Positions 56,023-64,000 of a DNA stretch of 64,000 nt are shown in pieces. The notes below the pieces were generated by a model. That model ran no database searches, was not told the origin of the DNA, and saw only the letters and a program-made list of their open reading frames with translations. The position numbers and the translations under genes were made by a program. This DNA is from Chitinophagaceae bacterium (GTDB taxonomy: Bacteria; Bacteroidota; Bacteroidia; Chitinophagales; Chitinophagaceae): assembly GCA_016702745.1 (NCBI GenBank), contig JADJDJ010000005.1:62001-126000 (forward strand), in the 5' to 3' direction. Positions within the stretch are counted from its first letter, which is position 1, and each line of letters begins with the position of its first letter.

Positions 56023-56646
56023 TTAATTGGCAGGGAAACCGCTTCCGGCGATCACTTCCTGCATTTGCTGTGTATGCCGGTTACTGTGGGCGGCAATCAT
56101 CAGGTACAACTGGTAACAATCAATCCAGCCAAATGGCATCTGCACCACATGGTTGCGCAGATCTTCTGTAGAGGTTTTCATATACCGGATATGATTCATC
56201 CGGCTGGTTTTGAAATCTGCCATTGCCTCTTCCAGGGATTGATATTTAATATTCTTTGGCTGAAATGGTTCGGCAGCCTGTACTTTTTGTGTCCGGTCCA
56301 TCACCCGCTTTACAAAATCGGCATCACTAATCTTGATCTCCCCTCTTTTTTCAGGATTGGCAGCTGCTTTCATGGCGCCTTCGAGCATCGACCATAATCC
56401 ATTTTCTGTGGCGGCAATATGATAGAAGCATTCTTTTACCGTCCAGCGATCCGGAGCAGACCGGTAATTAAGCTGGTTCGCCGAAAGACCTTTCACGGTT
56501 TTCAATGCCTCTTTATAGGTATCCTTCATCAGCCCCAGGGCATACTTCCTTTCTTCTTTTGACAGGGAGTTATTGTTGATCGTTCCCGCCAAACCTGTAA
56601 TAACGAGCAGGGTCAGTAATACTCGGCCGGTGGTTCTTTTGAGCAT
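56023..56646 (-). CDS. DinB-family protein with signal peptide
   Basis: 207 residues. A hydrophobic leader (L-L-T-L-L-V-I-T-G-L-A-G-T-I) precedes a four-helix DinB fold with the three metal histidines: W-T-V-K-E-C-F-Y-H, then A-A-H-S-N-R-H near the end. DinB-like enzymes often use bacillithiol or similar thiols or are damage-inducible hydrolases. The export signal is a variant seen in this phylum. It converges with the TonB-plug gene. Confidence 0.82.
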   Translation of the reverse strand: MLKRTTGRVLLTLLVITGLAGTINNNSLSKEERKYALGLMKDTYKEALKTVKGLSANQLNYRSAPDRWTVKECFYHIAATENGLWSMLEGAMKAAANPEKRGEIKISDADFVKRVMDRTQKVQAAEPFQPKNIKYQSLEEAMADFKTSRMNHIRYMKTSTEDLRNHVVQMPFGWIDCYQLYLMIAAHSNRHTQQMQEVIAGSGFPAN

Positions 56647-56789
56647 AGCAAGCTGTTTAAATATGTTGTCGGGGGTTTACGAAGGGGCTGGAATGAAGGA
56701 AAAGGTACAAAAGTTTTTGAAACAACCAAGTTCTCTTTTACCCCACCCGACCCATTTTACCGATTCGTTCAAATGCTTAACTTGCCTTT

Positions 56790-57884
56790 ATGACAATCAA
56801 TGAAGTAACCAGGTACCTGGAGGGGATCGCAGATCCATCCTTACAGGAGGGATATGATAATGCCGGCCTGATCACCGGGGATGGCGGACTCAGTTGTACC
56901 GGTATCCTCTGTACCCTGGATGCAACAGAAGAAGTGATCCGGGAAGCCATGGCCAGGAACTGTAACCTCGTAGTGGCGCATCACCCGATTGTATTTGGCG
57001 GACTGAAAAAAATCAATGGAAAGAATTATGTAGAAAAAGCAGTGATTACTGCAATTAAAAATGATATCGCCATCTATGCCACCCATACGAATCTGGATCA
57101 TGTGGCAGCTGGCGTTAACGGACAAATTGCTTCCAAACTGGGTTTAGTATCCACCCGGATCCTGAATCCAAAAGAAAATACCCTGAAGAAATTGTACAGT
57201 TTTGTCCCGCTTGAACAGGCGGAACAGGTCCGGAATGCCGTCTTTGCAGCAGGTGCAGGTCAAATTGGTCAGTACAGCGACTGTAGTTTCAACTCACCGG
57301 GTACGGGTACTTATACAGCCGGGGAAAATGCAAGGCCTTTTGCCGGAAAACCGGGTATTCCGCATACGGAACCGGAAATAAAAATAGAAATGATATTTCC
57401 GGCCTGGTTGGAAAAACAGATAGTGGCCGCGCTGAAAGCTGCCCACCCTTACGAGGAAGTGGCTTATGATATAGTCAGTCTCAACAATACCCACCCCGGA
57501 ATCGGCGCCGGTTTGATCGGGGAATTTCCGGAAGCCATGGAAGAACAGGCCTTTCTGGACCATATTCAAAAGGTTTTTGCGGTTCCGGTAGTCCGGCATT
57601 CGGCCATCAGGGCTTCCGGTAAAAAAGTGGCCATCTGCGGGGGTGCAGGTAGTTTCCTGATTTTCAAAGCTTTAGCTTCCGGAGCCGATGCTTTTATCAC
57701 TGCTGACCTCAAATACCATGAATTTTTTGATGCCAACGGCCGGCTTTTGCTCTGTGATGTGGGCCATTATGAGAGTGAGCAATACACAACGGACCTGCTG
57801 GCGGAGGTTCTCCGGCAAAAATTCCCTACCTTTGCCGTCCTTAAAACGGAGGTGAAAACCAACCCGGTACACTATCATCAGTAA
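56790..57884 (+). CDS. Nif3-like dinuclear metal protein (GTP cyclohydrolase 1 type 2 family)
   Basis: 364 residues. Metal-site motifs are V-A-H-H-P-I-V-F-G-G, T-H-T-N-L-D and, near the C-terminus, G-H-Y-E-S-E. A ~110-residue insertion in the middle (~125-240, with H-P-Y-E-E-V-A-Y-D) is the PII-like domain of the YqfO subfamily. These toroidal hexamers bind two metal ions; a cyclohydrolase activity has been proposed but the biological role is unsettled. The zinc-ribbon gene follows 47 bases later. Confidence 0.9.
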   Translation: MTINEVTRYLEGIADPSLQEGYDNAGLITGDGGLSCTGILCTLDATEEVIREAMARNCNLVVAHHPIVFGGLKKINGKNYVEKAVITAIKNDIAIYATHTNLDHVAAGVNGQIASKLGLVSTRILNPKENTLKKLYSFVPLEQAEQVRNAVFAAGAGQIGQYSDCSFNSPGTGTYTAGENARPFAGKPGIPHTEPEIKIEMIFPAWLEKQIVAALKAAHPYEEVAYDIVSLNNTHPGIGAGLIGEFPEAMEEQAFLDHIQKVFAVPVVRHSAIRASGKKVAICGGAGSFLIFKALASGADAFITADLKYHEFFDANGRLLLCDVGHYESEQYTTDLLAEVLRQKFPTFAVLKTEVKTNPVHYHQ

Positions 57885-57931
57885 CCGGGAGGAACCACTC
57901 CGAACTGTAAACTTCAAATCGTAAACGCTAC

Positions 57932-58687
57932 ATGGCACAGGTCAAAGAATTTTCAGTAGAAGAAAAACTCACCGCCCTTCTTACCCTGCAGAAAATTGAA
58001 AGTAAACTGGATGAACTGCGGATCCTGAAAGGAGAACTTCCCATGGAAGTAGCTGATCTGGAAGATGAGATCACCGGGTTGCATGCCAGGCAGACCAGGA
58101 TTGAAGAAGAGATCAATGGCGTAACTGATTTTATTGAACAGCGGAAAAACGCCATTAAAGATTCGGAGGCGTTGGTAAAGAAATATGAGAAGCAGAGCAG
58201 TAATGTAAAGAACAACCGGGAGTTTGAAGCCATCAATAAAGAAATTGAAATGCAGCAGCTGGAAGTAAAACTGGCTGAAAAGCATATCAAGGATGCCACC
58301 GAAGAAATCGCAGAAAAAGCAGTTTCCCTGGAAAAAGCCAAGAAGAATATCGCTGCGAAAGAAGGCGTGCTGGCTACCAAAAAATCAGAACTGGAAAAAA
58401 TCATTGCAGCCAACGAAAAAGAAGAAAAGCATTTTAATAAAATGGCGGCTGATGCCAGAGAACATGTTGATAGCCGTTTACTCGGAAGCTATGATAAAAT
58501 CCGCAAGAGTTACCGCAATGGACTGGCAGTAGTGCCCGTTGAAAGAGATGCCTGTGGTGGTTGTTTCAACGCCATCCCCCCTCAGAAACAAAGTGAAATC
58601 CGCCAGCACAAAAAAGTAATGATCTGCGAAAACTGCGGCAGGATCCTGGTGGACGAAGACCTGAACAGCCGGGTTAAATTTGACTGA
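57932..58687 (+). CDS. Coiled-coil protein with C4 zinc ribbon (CdsZ-like)
   Basis: 251 residues. Residues ~10-180 are long helices with heptad-like Glu/Lys repeats. The C-terminus has C-G-G-C and, about 30 residues later, C-E-N-C-G-R, a four-cysteine zinc ribbon. The family (PF02591-type) is conserved beside Nif3 genes, as here. Its role is poorly defined; a nucleic-acid or protein-binding scaffold is likely. A terminator follows. Confidence 0.88.
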   Translation: MAQVKEFSVEEKLTALLTLQKIESKLDELRILKGELPMEVADLEDEITGLHARQTRIEEEINGVTDFIEQRKNAIKDSEALVKKYEKQSSNVKNNREFEAINKEIEMQQLEVKLAEKHIKDATEEIAEKAVSLEKAKKNIAAKEGVLATKKSELEKIIAANEKEEKHFNKMAADAREHVDSRLLGSYDKIRKSYRNGLAVVPVERDACGGCFNAIPPQKQSEIRQHKKVMICENCGRILVDEDLNSRVKFD

Positions 58688-58708
58688 TTTTAAATCTGAA
58701 ATAAGTAC

Positions 58709-58738
58709 AGCCAGCTTCCCGGAAGCTGGCTTTTTTTT
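58709..58738 (+). terminator. Rho-independent terminator after the zinc-ribbon gene
   Basis: AGCCAGCTTCC and GGAAGCTGGCT form a strong 10-11 bp stem with a very small loop, followed by a run of T. It lies about 25 bases after the stop and separates the nif3 operon from recN. Confidence 0.9.
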
Positions 58739-58801
58739 GCAGTTTTCCTCATTTGCTTACGGGGATGTTTGTAATTCATCTGATTCAATTAATTTGCCGG
58801 T

Positions 58802-60481
58802 ATGCTGACCCGGTTATTCATACAGAATTATGTGATCATTGATGAGCTGGAGATCCGCTTTTCCGGAAAACTGAATGTGATCACCGGCGAAACCGGTGCG
58901 GGTAAGTCCATTATTGCCGGAGCCCTGGGTCTCATTCTTGGAGAAAGAGCTGATATCAGTTCCCTGCTGAACAAGGAAAAAAAATCAGTGATTGAAGGGA
59001 TCTTCAACGTTGCCGAAAAAAAGCGGTCTTACAGTTCCTCCGGCATCATGAACTCGATGAACTGGAAGAACTCAGCATCCGTCGCGAAATAGCAGCCACA
59101 GGTAAAAGCAGGGCCTTTATCAATGATACCCCGGTCAACCTTTCACAATTACAGGAACTGAGTCATTTGCTGGTTGATCTTCACCAGCAGTTTGATACCC
59201 TTGACCTGGCCCGCCAGGATTTTCAGCGGGAAGTACTGGATGCACTGGCCGGTCATACCAGCCTGCTGGAACAATACCAGCTGGCCTGGAATCATTGGAA
59301 ACAATTACAGGAGACTACCAGCCGGCTCAAAGAACAGCAATTGCAATTTGAAAAAGAAGCAGACTATAACCGGTTTCAGTTTAATGAGCTCGAAGAAGCA
59401 GCCTTCAGGGAAAATGAAATTGAAGAAGCAGTGGAAGCCCTGAAGCTGCAAGAAAATGCAGAAGGAATCAGATCTGCACTCAACAAAGTAAATGAGGCAT
59501 TATCCGGCAGTGAATCACCGCTGGTCCGGCAACTTAAATCCATGCTGCATCAGCTACAGCCCTTTAGTCATTTTCATAACAGCTCACCGGAGATCCTGCA
59601 AAGAATGCAATCGTCCCAGATAGAATTACAGGATATTGCTGCAGATCTGGAAAGAATCAGTGAACAGGTACAGTTTGATCCGGAGAAAGCAGCCCAACTC
59701 AGCGAAAGGATTTCATTGGGATACCGCCTTCAAAAAAACATGGCGTACCGGATACCAGCGGCTTTTCTCCATCCGCGCAGCACTGGAGGAAAAATTACAG
59801 GCCGTACTGAATATTGCGGCGGATATCCTGCAAAAGGAAGCAGCAACAGCCGCTGCATTTGCGAAAGCTACCGCATTGGCTGATACCCTGACAGCCGGTA
59901 GAAAAAAACAGATCAAACCGCTCGAAGAGAAAGTAAATAAATTACTCAAACAGGTCGGGATGCCCAATGCGCAATTGAAAATTTCTCTGGCAGAGAATGA
60001 AACATTGAATTCTTTTGGAAAGAATACCATCGTATTTCTTTTCAATGCCAATATACCGGCCGGTGCCAAACCCGAAACCGGTACCGGTTTCTCACCGGTG
60101 AGCAAAGTCGCCAGCGGAGGAGAACTCAGCAGGCTGATGCTTTGTATTAAATCTCTGGTGGCCCAATCGGTCGACCTGCCCACCATGATCTTTGATGAGA
60201 TTGATACGGGTATTTCAGGAGAAGCTGCCAGACAGGTAGGACTGATTTTAAAAGAACTGGCCGAAAAGCGGCAGGTCATTTGTATTACCCATCAGCCCCA
60301 GATTGCCGGAAAGGCCGCGGCCCATTTTTTTGTTTACAAAGAGATCATCAAAGACAAAGTGAAAACCAATATCCGGTTGCTCAGCACGGATGAAAGAATC
60401 ACTGCCATCGCCAAAATGCTCAGCGGGGAGAAACCCACTGCTGCCGCACTCGAGAATGCCCGGGAAATGATCATGAACTGA
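58802..60481 (+). CDS. recN: DNA repair protein RecN, with three frameshifts
   Basis: RecN is an SMC-like ATPase for double-strand-break repair. The Walker A G-E-T-G-A-G-K-S, the coiled-coil arms, the ABC signature V-A-S-G-G-E-L-S-R and Walker B T-M-I-F-D-E-I-D-T-G are all present. Three breaks split it. A7 at 59016-59022 should be A8 (A-E-K-K-A-V-L-Q-F-L-R-H-H). A7 at 59732-59738 should be A8 (L-Q-K-K-H-G-V-P-D). T4 at 59763-59766 should be T5 (G-F-F-S-I-R-A-A-L-E). Corrected, the protein has 560 residues, a normal RecN length. Confidence 0.92.
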
Positions 60482-60648
60482 AAAACGGAAAACAACCATT
60501 TCTCCGGGTAAAGGACCTCTTCTTTTTTCGTAACTCTACTTTCAGGCTGATGAAAAAGCCGCAATCCGGTGCACCCCGGATGCCTGCTGCATGGTTCTTG
60601 TACCTGATAATACGGAACGAATCACCCTAACAACTAAAATCCGTATTT

Positions 60649-62292
60649 ATGAAAGCGCCAAAACCTCTTTTACTGGCAGGATGGCTGGTCCTGCATCAAA
60701 TGGCATTTGCCCAGTTACAATGGTACCAGAACCAGGATGGTCAGAATATATCTCCCTTTGGTACTTATGCCAGTTCTATTTATCCCCTCGGCACTCATTC
60801 CTTTGTGGCCTGTTATCAATGGCAGGTCAATAATGATGAGTATACCTGGAAGATCTCCAAAACCGGATCCAATGGCACTGAACAAAACAGTTTTTTTGTA
60901 AGTGGTATCATGGCCCAGGCCGAGATCAGGGTTGGACGTGACCAGACTGTATTTGTATTGAAAAGAAACTATCCTTACGGGCAAAACCCGGAATACATCC
61001 TCTACCGGTTAAGCAGCAACCTCAGCTTACTTTCTGAAAAACTGATCAGCTTACCCGGTGAATTCGGTATCATCAATCTCAATGCTTTTGAAATCGATAA
61101 TGAAGGAAATGTTTATCTCGCCGGCGATGGCCAGTATCCTGACGGTCCCTCTGTCAGTATGGCTTCATTTGTAATGAAGACCAATAAAAATTTTGTGACA
61201 AAATGGACAAGGATGGATTCCGTACAAACATCCTATACCCGCCTGCATGTAGACAATCAGCAAAGGGTTACCCTGATCGAAGATTTTTACAGTATGTATC
61301 CGGCCATCAAAGTGATCCGGATTAATAAAACAGGAACACAGGCAACAGTCAGTACCGTGGTTCCTGATTCCATGCGGTATAATCTTTATTCCCTGATTGA
61401 TAAAAAGAACAATCTATTTCTCTATGGAGGAAAGATGGTCAACGACAGTGTTCAGGCAGCTTTTCTGTGTAAGCTTCCTGCCAATGCCGGTTCCCTTCAT
61501 TTCAGGAAAACGATACATACCGCCCCCTCCTCCCTGCTGAATGATATCCGTATTGATCCGGGCGGACGGATGTTCGGACTTGCTACGCTTTATTTCCCGG
61601 ATGAAATTGAAACACGTATCACCCGAATCAATCCTTCCAACGGACAATTTATATGGAACCGCAAGGTCAGTTTCCGGACCGATAGCTGTCAGTTTACTAA
61701 ACTGGTTGTGGATCAGTCCGACAGATTTTATGCAGTAGGCGATAAAAAATCCGGCGCCTATTTTGCCAAAGGATATGCCCTGCGATTGAAAAAGAACGGA
61801 CAAACAGATGGCCAGTTACCGGCCCCTGACAGTGCCAGCTTTCAAAGAGTGCATAGTCTGATCGATGGAATTATTGGAGCAGACCGCGAACTGATTGCCA
61901 TTGGAAATACCAATGATTTTGATACGACGATCTATAACTGCACATATAACCGGGCCTTTGCGGTGCGGTTTGGCGGTCAGCATTGTGAACAGGAAACCAG
62001 TCGTAACAGTCAGGAAGAAACCAGCACGGCCACTGCAGAAACAACAGTCACCAAACTGCAACTGTTCCCTAACCCGGTACAGGATCAACTCAGGGTTTCC
62101 GGACTGAATCCGGACGAGTACGATAAACTTTTTGTGTACAATATGCAGGGAGCCGTACTCTATCAGCAAAAAATAAGTACCGCTTCTGCTTTGCTTGACC
62201 TGACGAATTTCTCTGCTGGGGTGTACCTGCTGGTGTTGAAATCATCAGTCAGCTTAAAAGAGAAAACCATCAAATTCCTGGTGAGTAAATAA
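60649..62292 (+). CDS. Secreted propeller-like protein with T9SS type A sorting domain
   Basis: 547 residues with a signal peptide (L-L-L-A-G-W-L-V-L-H-Q-M-A-F-A-Q). Residues ~30-450 show a WD/SBBP-like pattern of strands with D-N-E-G-N-V-Y-L-A-G-D-type motifs, consistent with a beta-propeller. The last ~80 residues (L-Q-L-F-P-N-P-V-Q-D-Q-L-R-V, G-V-Y-L-L-V-L) are a type A CTD for export and cell-surface attachment through T9SS. The substrate or partner is unknown. Confidence 0.8.
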   Translation: MKAPKPLLLAGWLVLHQMAFAQLQWYQNQDGQNISPFGTYASSIYPLGTHSFVACYQWQVNNDEYTWKISKTGSNGTEQNSFFVSGIMAQAEIRVGRDQTVFVLKRNYPYGQNPEYILYRLSSNLSLLSEKLISLPGEFGIINLNAFEIDNEGNVYLAGDGQYPDGPSVSMASFVMKTNKNFVTKWTRMDSVQTSYTRLHVDNQQRVTLIEDFYSMYPAIKVIRINKTGTQATVSTVVPDSMRYNLYSLIDKKNNLFLYGGKMVNDSVQAAFLCKLPANAGSLHFRKTIHTAPSSLLNDIRIDPGGRMFGLATLYFPDEIETRITRINPSNGQFIWNRKVSFRTDSCQFTKLVVDQSDRFYAVGDKKSGAYFAKGYALRLKKNGQTDGQLPAPDSASFQRVHSLIDGIIGADRELIAIGNTNDFDTTIYNCTYNRAFAVRFGGQHCEQETSRNSQEETSTATAETTVTKLQLFPNPVQDQLRVSGLNPDEYDKLFVYNMQGAVLYQQKISTASALLDLTNFSAGVYLLVLKSSVSLKEKTIKFLVSK

Positions 62293-62517
62293 ATGAATAG
62301 ACTAAAAGCTGTCATACTGAGCTTGTCGAAGTAGAGTTTGTCGAAGTAGAGCTTGTCGAAGTAGAGCCTGTCGAAGTAGAGCTTGTCGAAATAGAATATA
62401 ACTTCCTGTAGAGTTGTCATACTGAGCTTGTCGAAGTAGAGCTGTCGAAGTAGAGCCGTCGAAGTAGAGCCGTCGAAGTGCTACAACTCTACAGGAAGAA
62501 TAAAAAGAATAATACGT
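62293..62517. repeat. GTCGAAGTAGAGCTT tandem array with 16-bp inverted repeats
   Basis: Roughly nine imperfect copies of a 15-18 base unit (GTCGAAGTAGAGCTT) run from 62320 to 62480. CTTCCTGTAGAGTTGT (62402-62417) and its exact complement ACAACTCTACAGGAAG (62483-62498) bracket the second block. The core word TGAGCTTGTCGAAG is a frequently seen intergenic repeat in many bacteria. Confidence 0.75.
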
Positions 62518-63969
62518 TTACTTGATCGGCGCCACTGTTTTCTCCAGAAACGCCCTTGGATTTTCTCTGGCAATCACATCGAAATCTGCTTCTCTTAATC
62601 CGCCCATCATTAATCCAAGTAAGTCTTTATCACTATTGTGATTACGTACCACAAAGAAATCGGTGCCAAACAAAACCCGTTTACGTAATCCCGGGTTTTG
62701 CAGGGTTTGGGTCAGCAGGGGAGTGACCAATGTATTTTGATGGAGGATATAACTGATATCGGCATAGACCTGCGGGTATTGTAGCATCATACTGCAGATG
62801 ATCGTGTACCAGTCGGCCCCCTTCCAGATTTGTTCTGTCCGGGTACGAGATGCTTTGTTCTCCCCATCATTGAAAAAATCCAGTCCGCTATCCGGAAATT
62901 CATTCAGTTTACTGCTATAGTTATCCCGGTCTTTCTCCAGGAAATTTTTCCATTCATCATCTCCTCCGAAATGGCCAAGACAGATTTTTAAATGCCGCAG
63001 ATCACTGCTGAGCGGGGTATTGATATCCTTGTAGCCAAAAAGGGATTGCAGACGCTGATCGGTGGAACGGCCAATGATTTTTCTTAAGAGTGGTTCTTCC
63101 AGCAAGCAGAGATAGTTCATCGGATGGGTAAAATTCACCGAGTAATTCAGGTTCTTTCTTTCGGGAAGAATCAGGGGTCTGAATTGCATTTCTCCCTGCG
63201 CATCGCGGCCGGCAAATTCTTCAAAGACGGGATGCTGGTACCATTCCGGTTTTTTCCAGCCGCGGTAATAAATAGTGCCCCGGATGCAATGCGTTAATAC
63301 CGGCAAGCCATTATCGGCTGCATATTTCCAGAGGGGAAGTAATTTTTCATCAAAGGCATAATAACCCAGGGCAGGGTAGATTTTAAAGCCGCTGAAATGA
63401 TGGGTTTCAATCAGGTCTTTAATAAAACAATCACGCAGGACTATTTTATTCCCCTTGCCTTCCGGTTTAAAATCATAATCAAAATAAATTTTATCACCCG
63501 GTTGGGAATTGATTTCATTTTCTGGAGCAACAAACCTGCGGGGGTCGGCAAATACAAACGGATAGCAGGTATCCGGATTAGCTCTTCTGACAGCAGCCAG
63601 TTCTGCCATTTGCTGGCGATACCGGGATTTCTTATTGGGTTTACCTGCCTTCATGTATTCCATATCCATGGGCAATACCACAAAACCTGTATGAGCGGGA
63701 TACTGGTTTTTCAGCATGCTGAAGGTTTTGTTTTGTTTTTTATGAAAGGCATGACGGCCAATGCTGAGATAGCGGATGGCCAGTTCTTTACTTTGTTTAC
63801 CGGGAAGATGCGACAATAGTCCCCAGATTTTATTGAGTACAAAAAAGATAAGATTGCGTCCACTGGGAATAAATAAGAGTACAACTATTACCAGGAGAAT
63901 CTGTCCGGTTAAACCCGGAATGGATAATAAGAGATGTTTGGATCGCAGCCAGTTTTCCAGGCTGTCCAT
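62518..63969 (-). CDS. Membrane-anchored amidohydrolase-like protein
   Basis: 483 residues from the ATG at 63969. An N-terminal helix (I-L-L-V-I-V-V-L-L-F-I-P) anchors it. The TIM-barrel part has V-V-L-P-M-D-M-E, L-T-H-C-I-R-G-T, L-C-L-G-H-F-G-G and V-L-F-G-T-D-F-F, consistent with the Amidohydro_2-type metal-dependent hydrolases. The classic N-terminal HxH is not evident, so metal binding may differ. Substrate unknown. Confidence 0.72.
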   Translation of the reverse strand: MDSLENWLRSKHLLLSIPGLTGQILLVIVVLLFIPSGRNLIFFVLNKIWGLLSHLPGKQSKELAIRYLSIGRHAFHKKQNKTFSMLKNQYPAHTGFVVLPMDMEYMKAGKPNKKSRYRQQMAELAAVRRANPDTCYPFVFADPRRFVAPENEINSQPGDKIYFDYDFKPEGKGNKIVLRDCFIKDLIETHHFSGFKIYPALGYYAFDEKLLPLWKYAADNGLPVLTHCIRGTIYYRGWKKPEWYQHPVFEEFAGRDAQGEMQFRPLILPERKNLNYSVNFTHPMNYLCLLEEPLLRKIIGRSTDQRLQSLFGYKDINTPLSSDLRHLKICLGHFGGDDEWKNFLEKDRDNYSSKLNEFPDSGLDFFNDGENKASRTRTEQIWKGADWYTIICSMMLQYPQVYADISYILHQNTLVTPLLTQTLQNPGLRKRVLFGTDFFVVRNHNSDKDLLGLMMGGLREADFDVIARENPRAFLEKTVAPIK

Positions 63970-64000
63970 TTTTTTGATCCACCCAGCATTCCCGTTTTTC

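Noticed and set aside
11455..60481. Programmed ribosomal frameshifting in recN, recG and others
   Set aside because: The breaks occur in varied contexts, up to three per gene, and in housekeeping genes not known to use it; read errors explain all of them.
62319..62480. CRISPR-like tandem repeats near the right end
   Set aside because: The units are contiguous 15-18 bp repeats with no spacers.

Overview
The window reads as a chromosome segment of a Bacteroidota bacterium, most likely Chitinophagaceae or a close relative (inference from gene content, no search was run). The evidence is two type IX secretion (T9SS) substrate/PorP-SprF gene pairs with gliding-type C-terminal domains, further T9SS sorting-domain proteins, large propeller-type sensor kinases, LytS/LytTR two-component genes, few Shine-Dalgarno sequences, and a TTG-N19-TAnnTTTG promoter before grpE. 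No tRNA, rRNA, CRISPR array or insertion sequence was recognised.

Layout. 1-6.7 kb: the 3' end of a contractile-injection-system or phage-tail-like locus (end of a baseplate J-like protein, a tail-protein-I/beta-helix fusion, a 1224-residue DUF6519-like/beta-helix protein, and a coiled-coil protein with a Cna-B-like domain). 7.3-11.4 kb: a NarL-type regulator and a propeller histidine kinase separated by hairpin-rich repeats. 11.4-17.7 kb: secreted and lipoprotein genes, a glycosyltransferase/HAD fusion, an outer-membrane barrel and a cytochrome c lipoprotein. 17.8-24 kb: two LytS-like kinases with a LytTR regulator, facing a propeller kinase with a degenerate ATP site. 24.2-28.2 kb: a small membrane protein, a WecA-type transferase and recG. 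28.3-33 kb: T9SS substrate/PorP pair 1. 33-42.4 kb: glcD-like oxidase, membrane and barrel proteins, LOG-type hydrolase, sodium symporter, O-methyltransferase, LysM glucosaminidase, hpt, VWA protein. 42.4-47.3 kb: metallopeptidase-like protein, dnaJ, grpE, an RlmI-like methyltransferase, a minimal T9SS-CTD protein and a peroxiredoxin. 47.5-52.8 kb: T9SS pair 2 (a 15-PKD-repeat protein plus PorP). 53-64 kb: lipoprotein, MG2/TonB-plug protein, DinB protein, Nif3-like protein, zinc-ribbon protein, recN, a T9SS type A protein and a membrane-anchored amidohydrolase.

Quality. At least nine genes, including recG and recN, are split by single-base frameshifts at or beside short homopolymers. All but one are deletions, and restoring one base each time recovers full-length, family-consistent proteins. 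Sequencing error is more likely than gene decay, so these genes are annotated across the breaks.

The most unusual material is the injection-system tail end at the left edge, two T9SS substrate/PorP modules in one neighbourhood, paired kinases with eroded ATP sites, and several structured intergenic repeats: GCGAAGC mini-hairpins, a tandem array bounded by 16-bp inverted repeats, a 20-bp and an 18-bp perfect palindrome, and a hairpin-like spacer between grpE and dnaJ.
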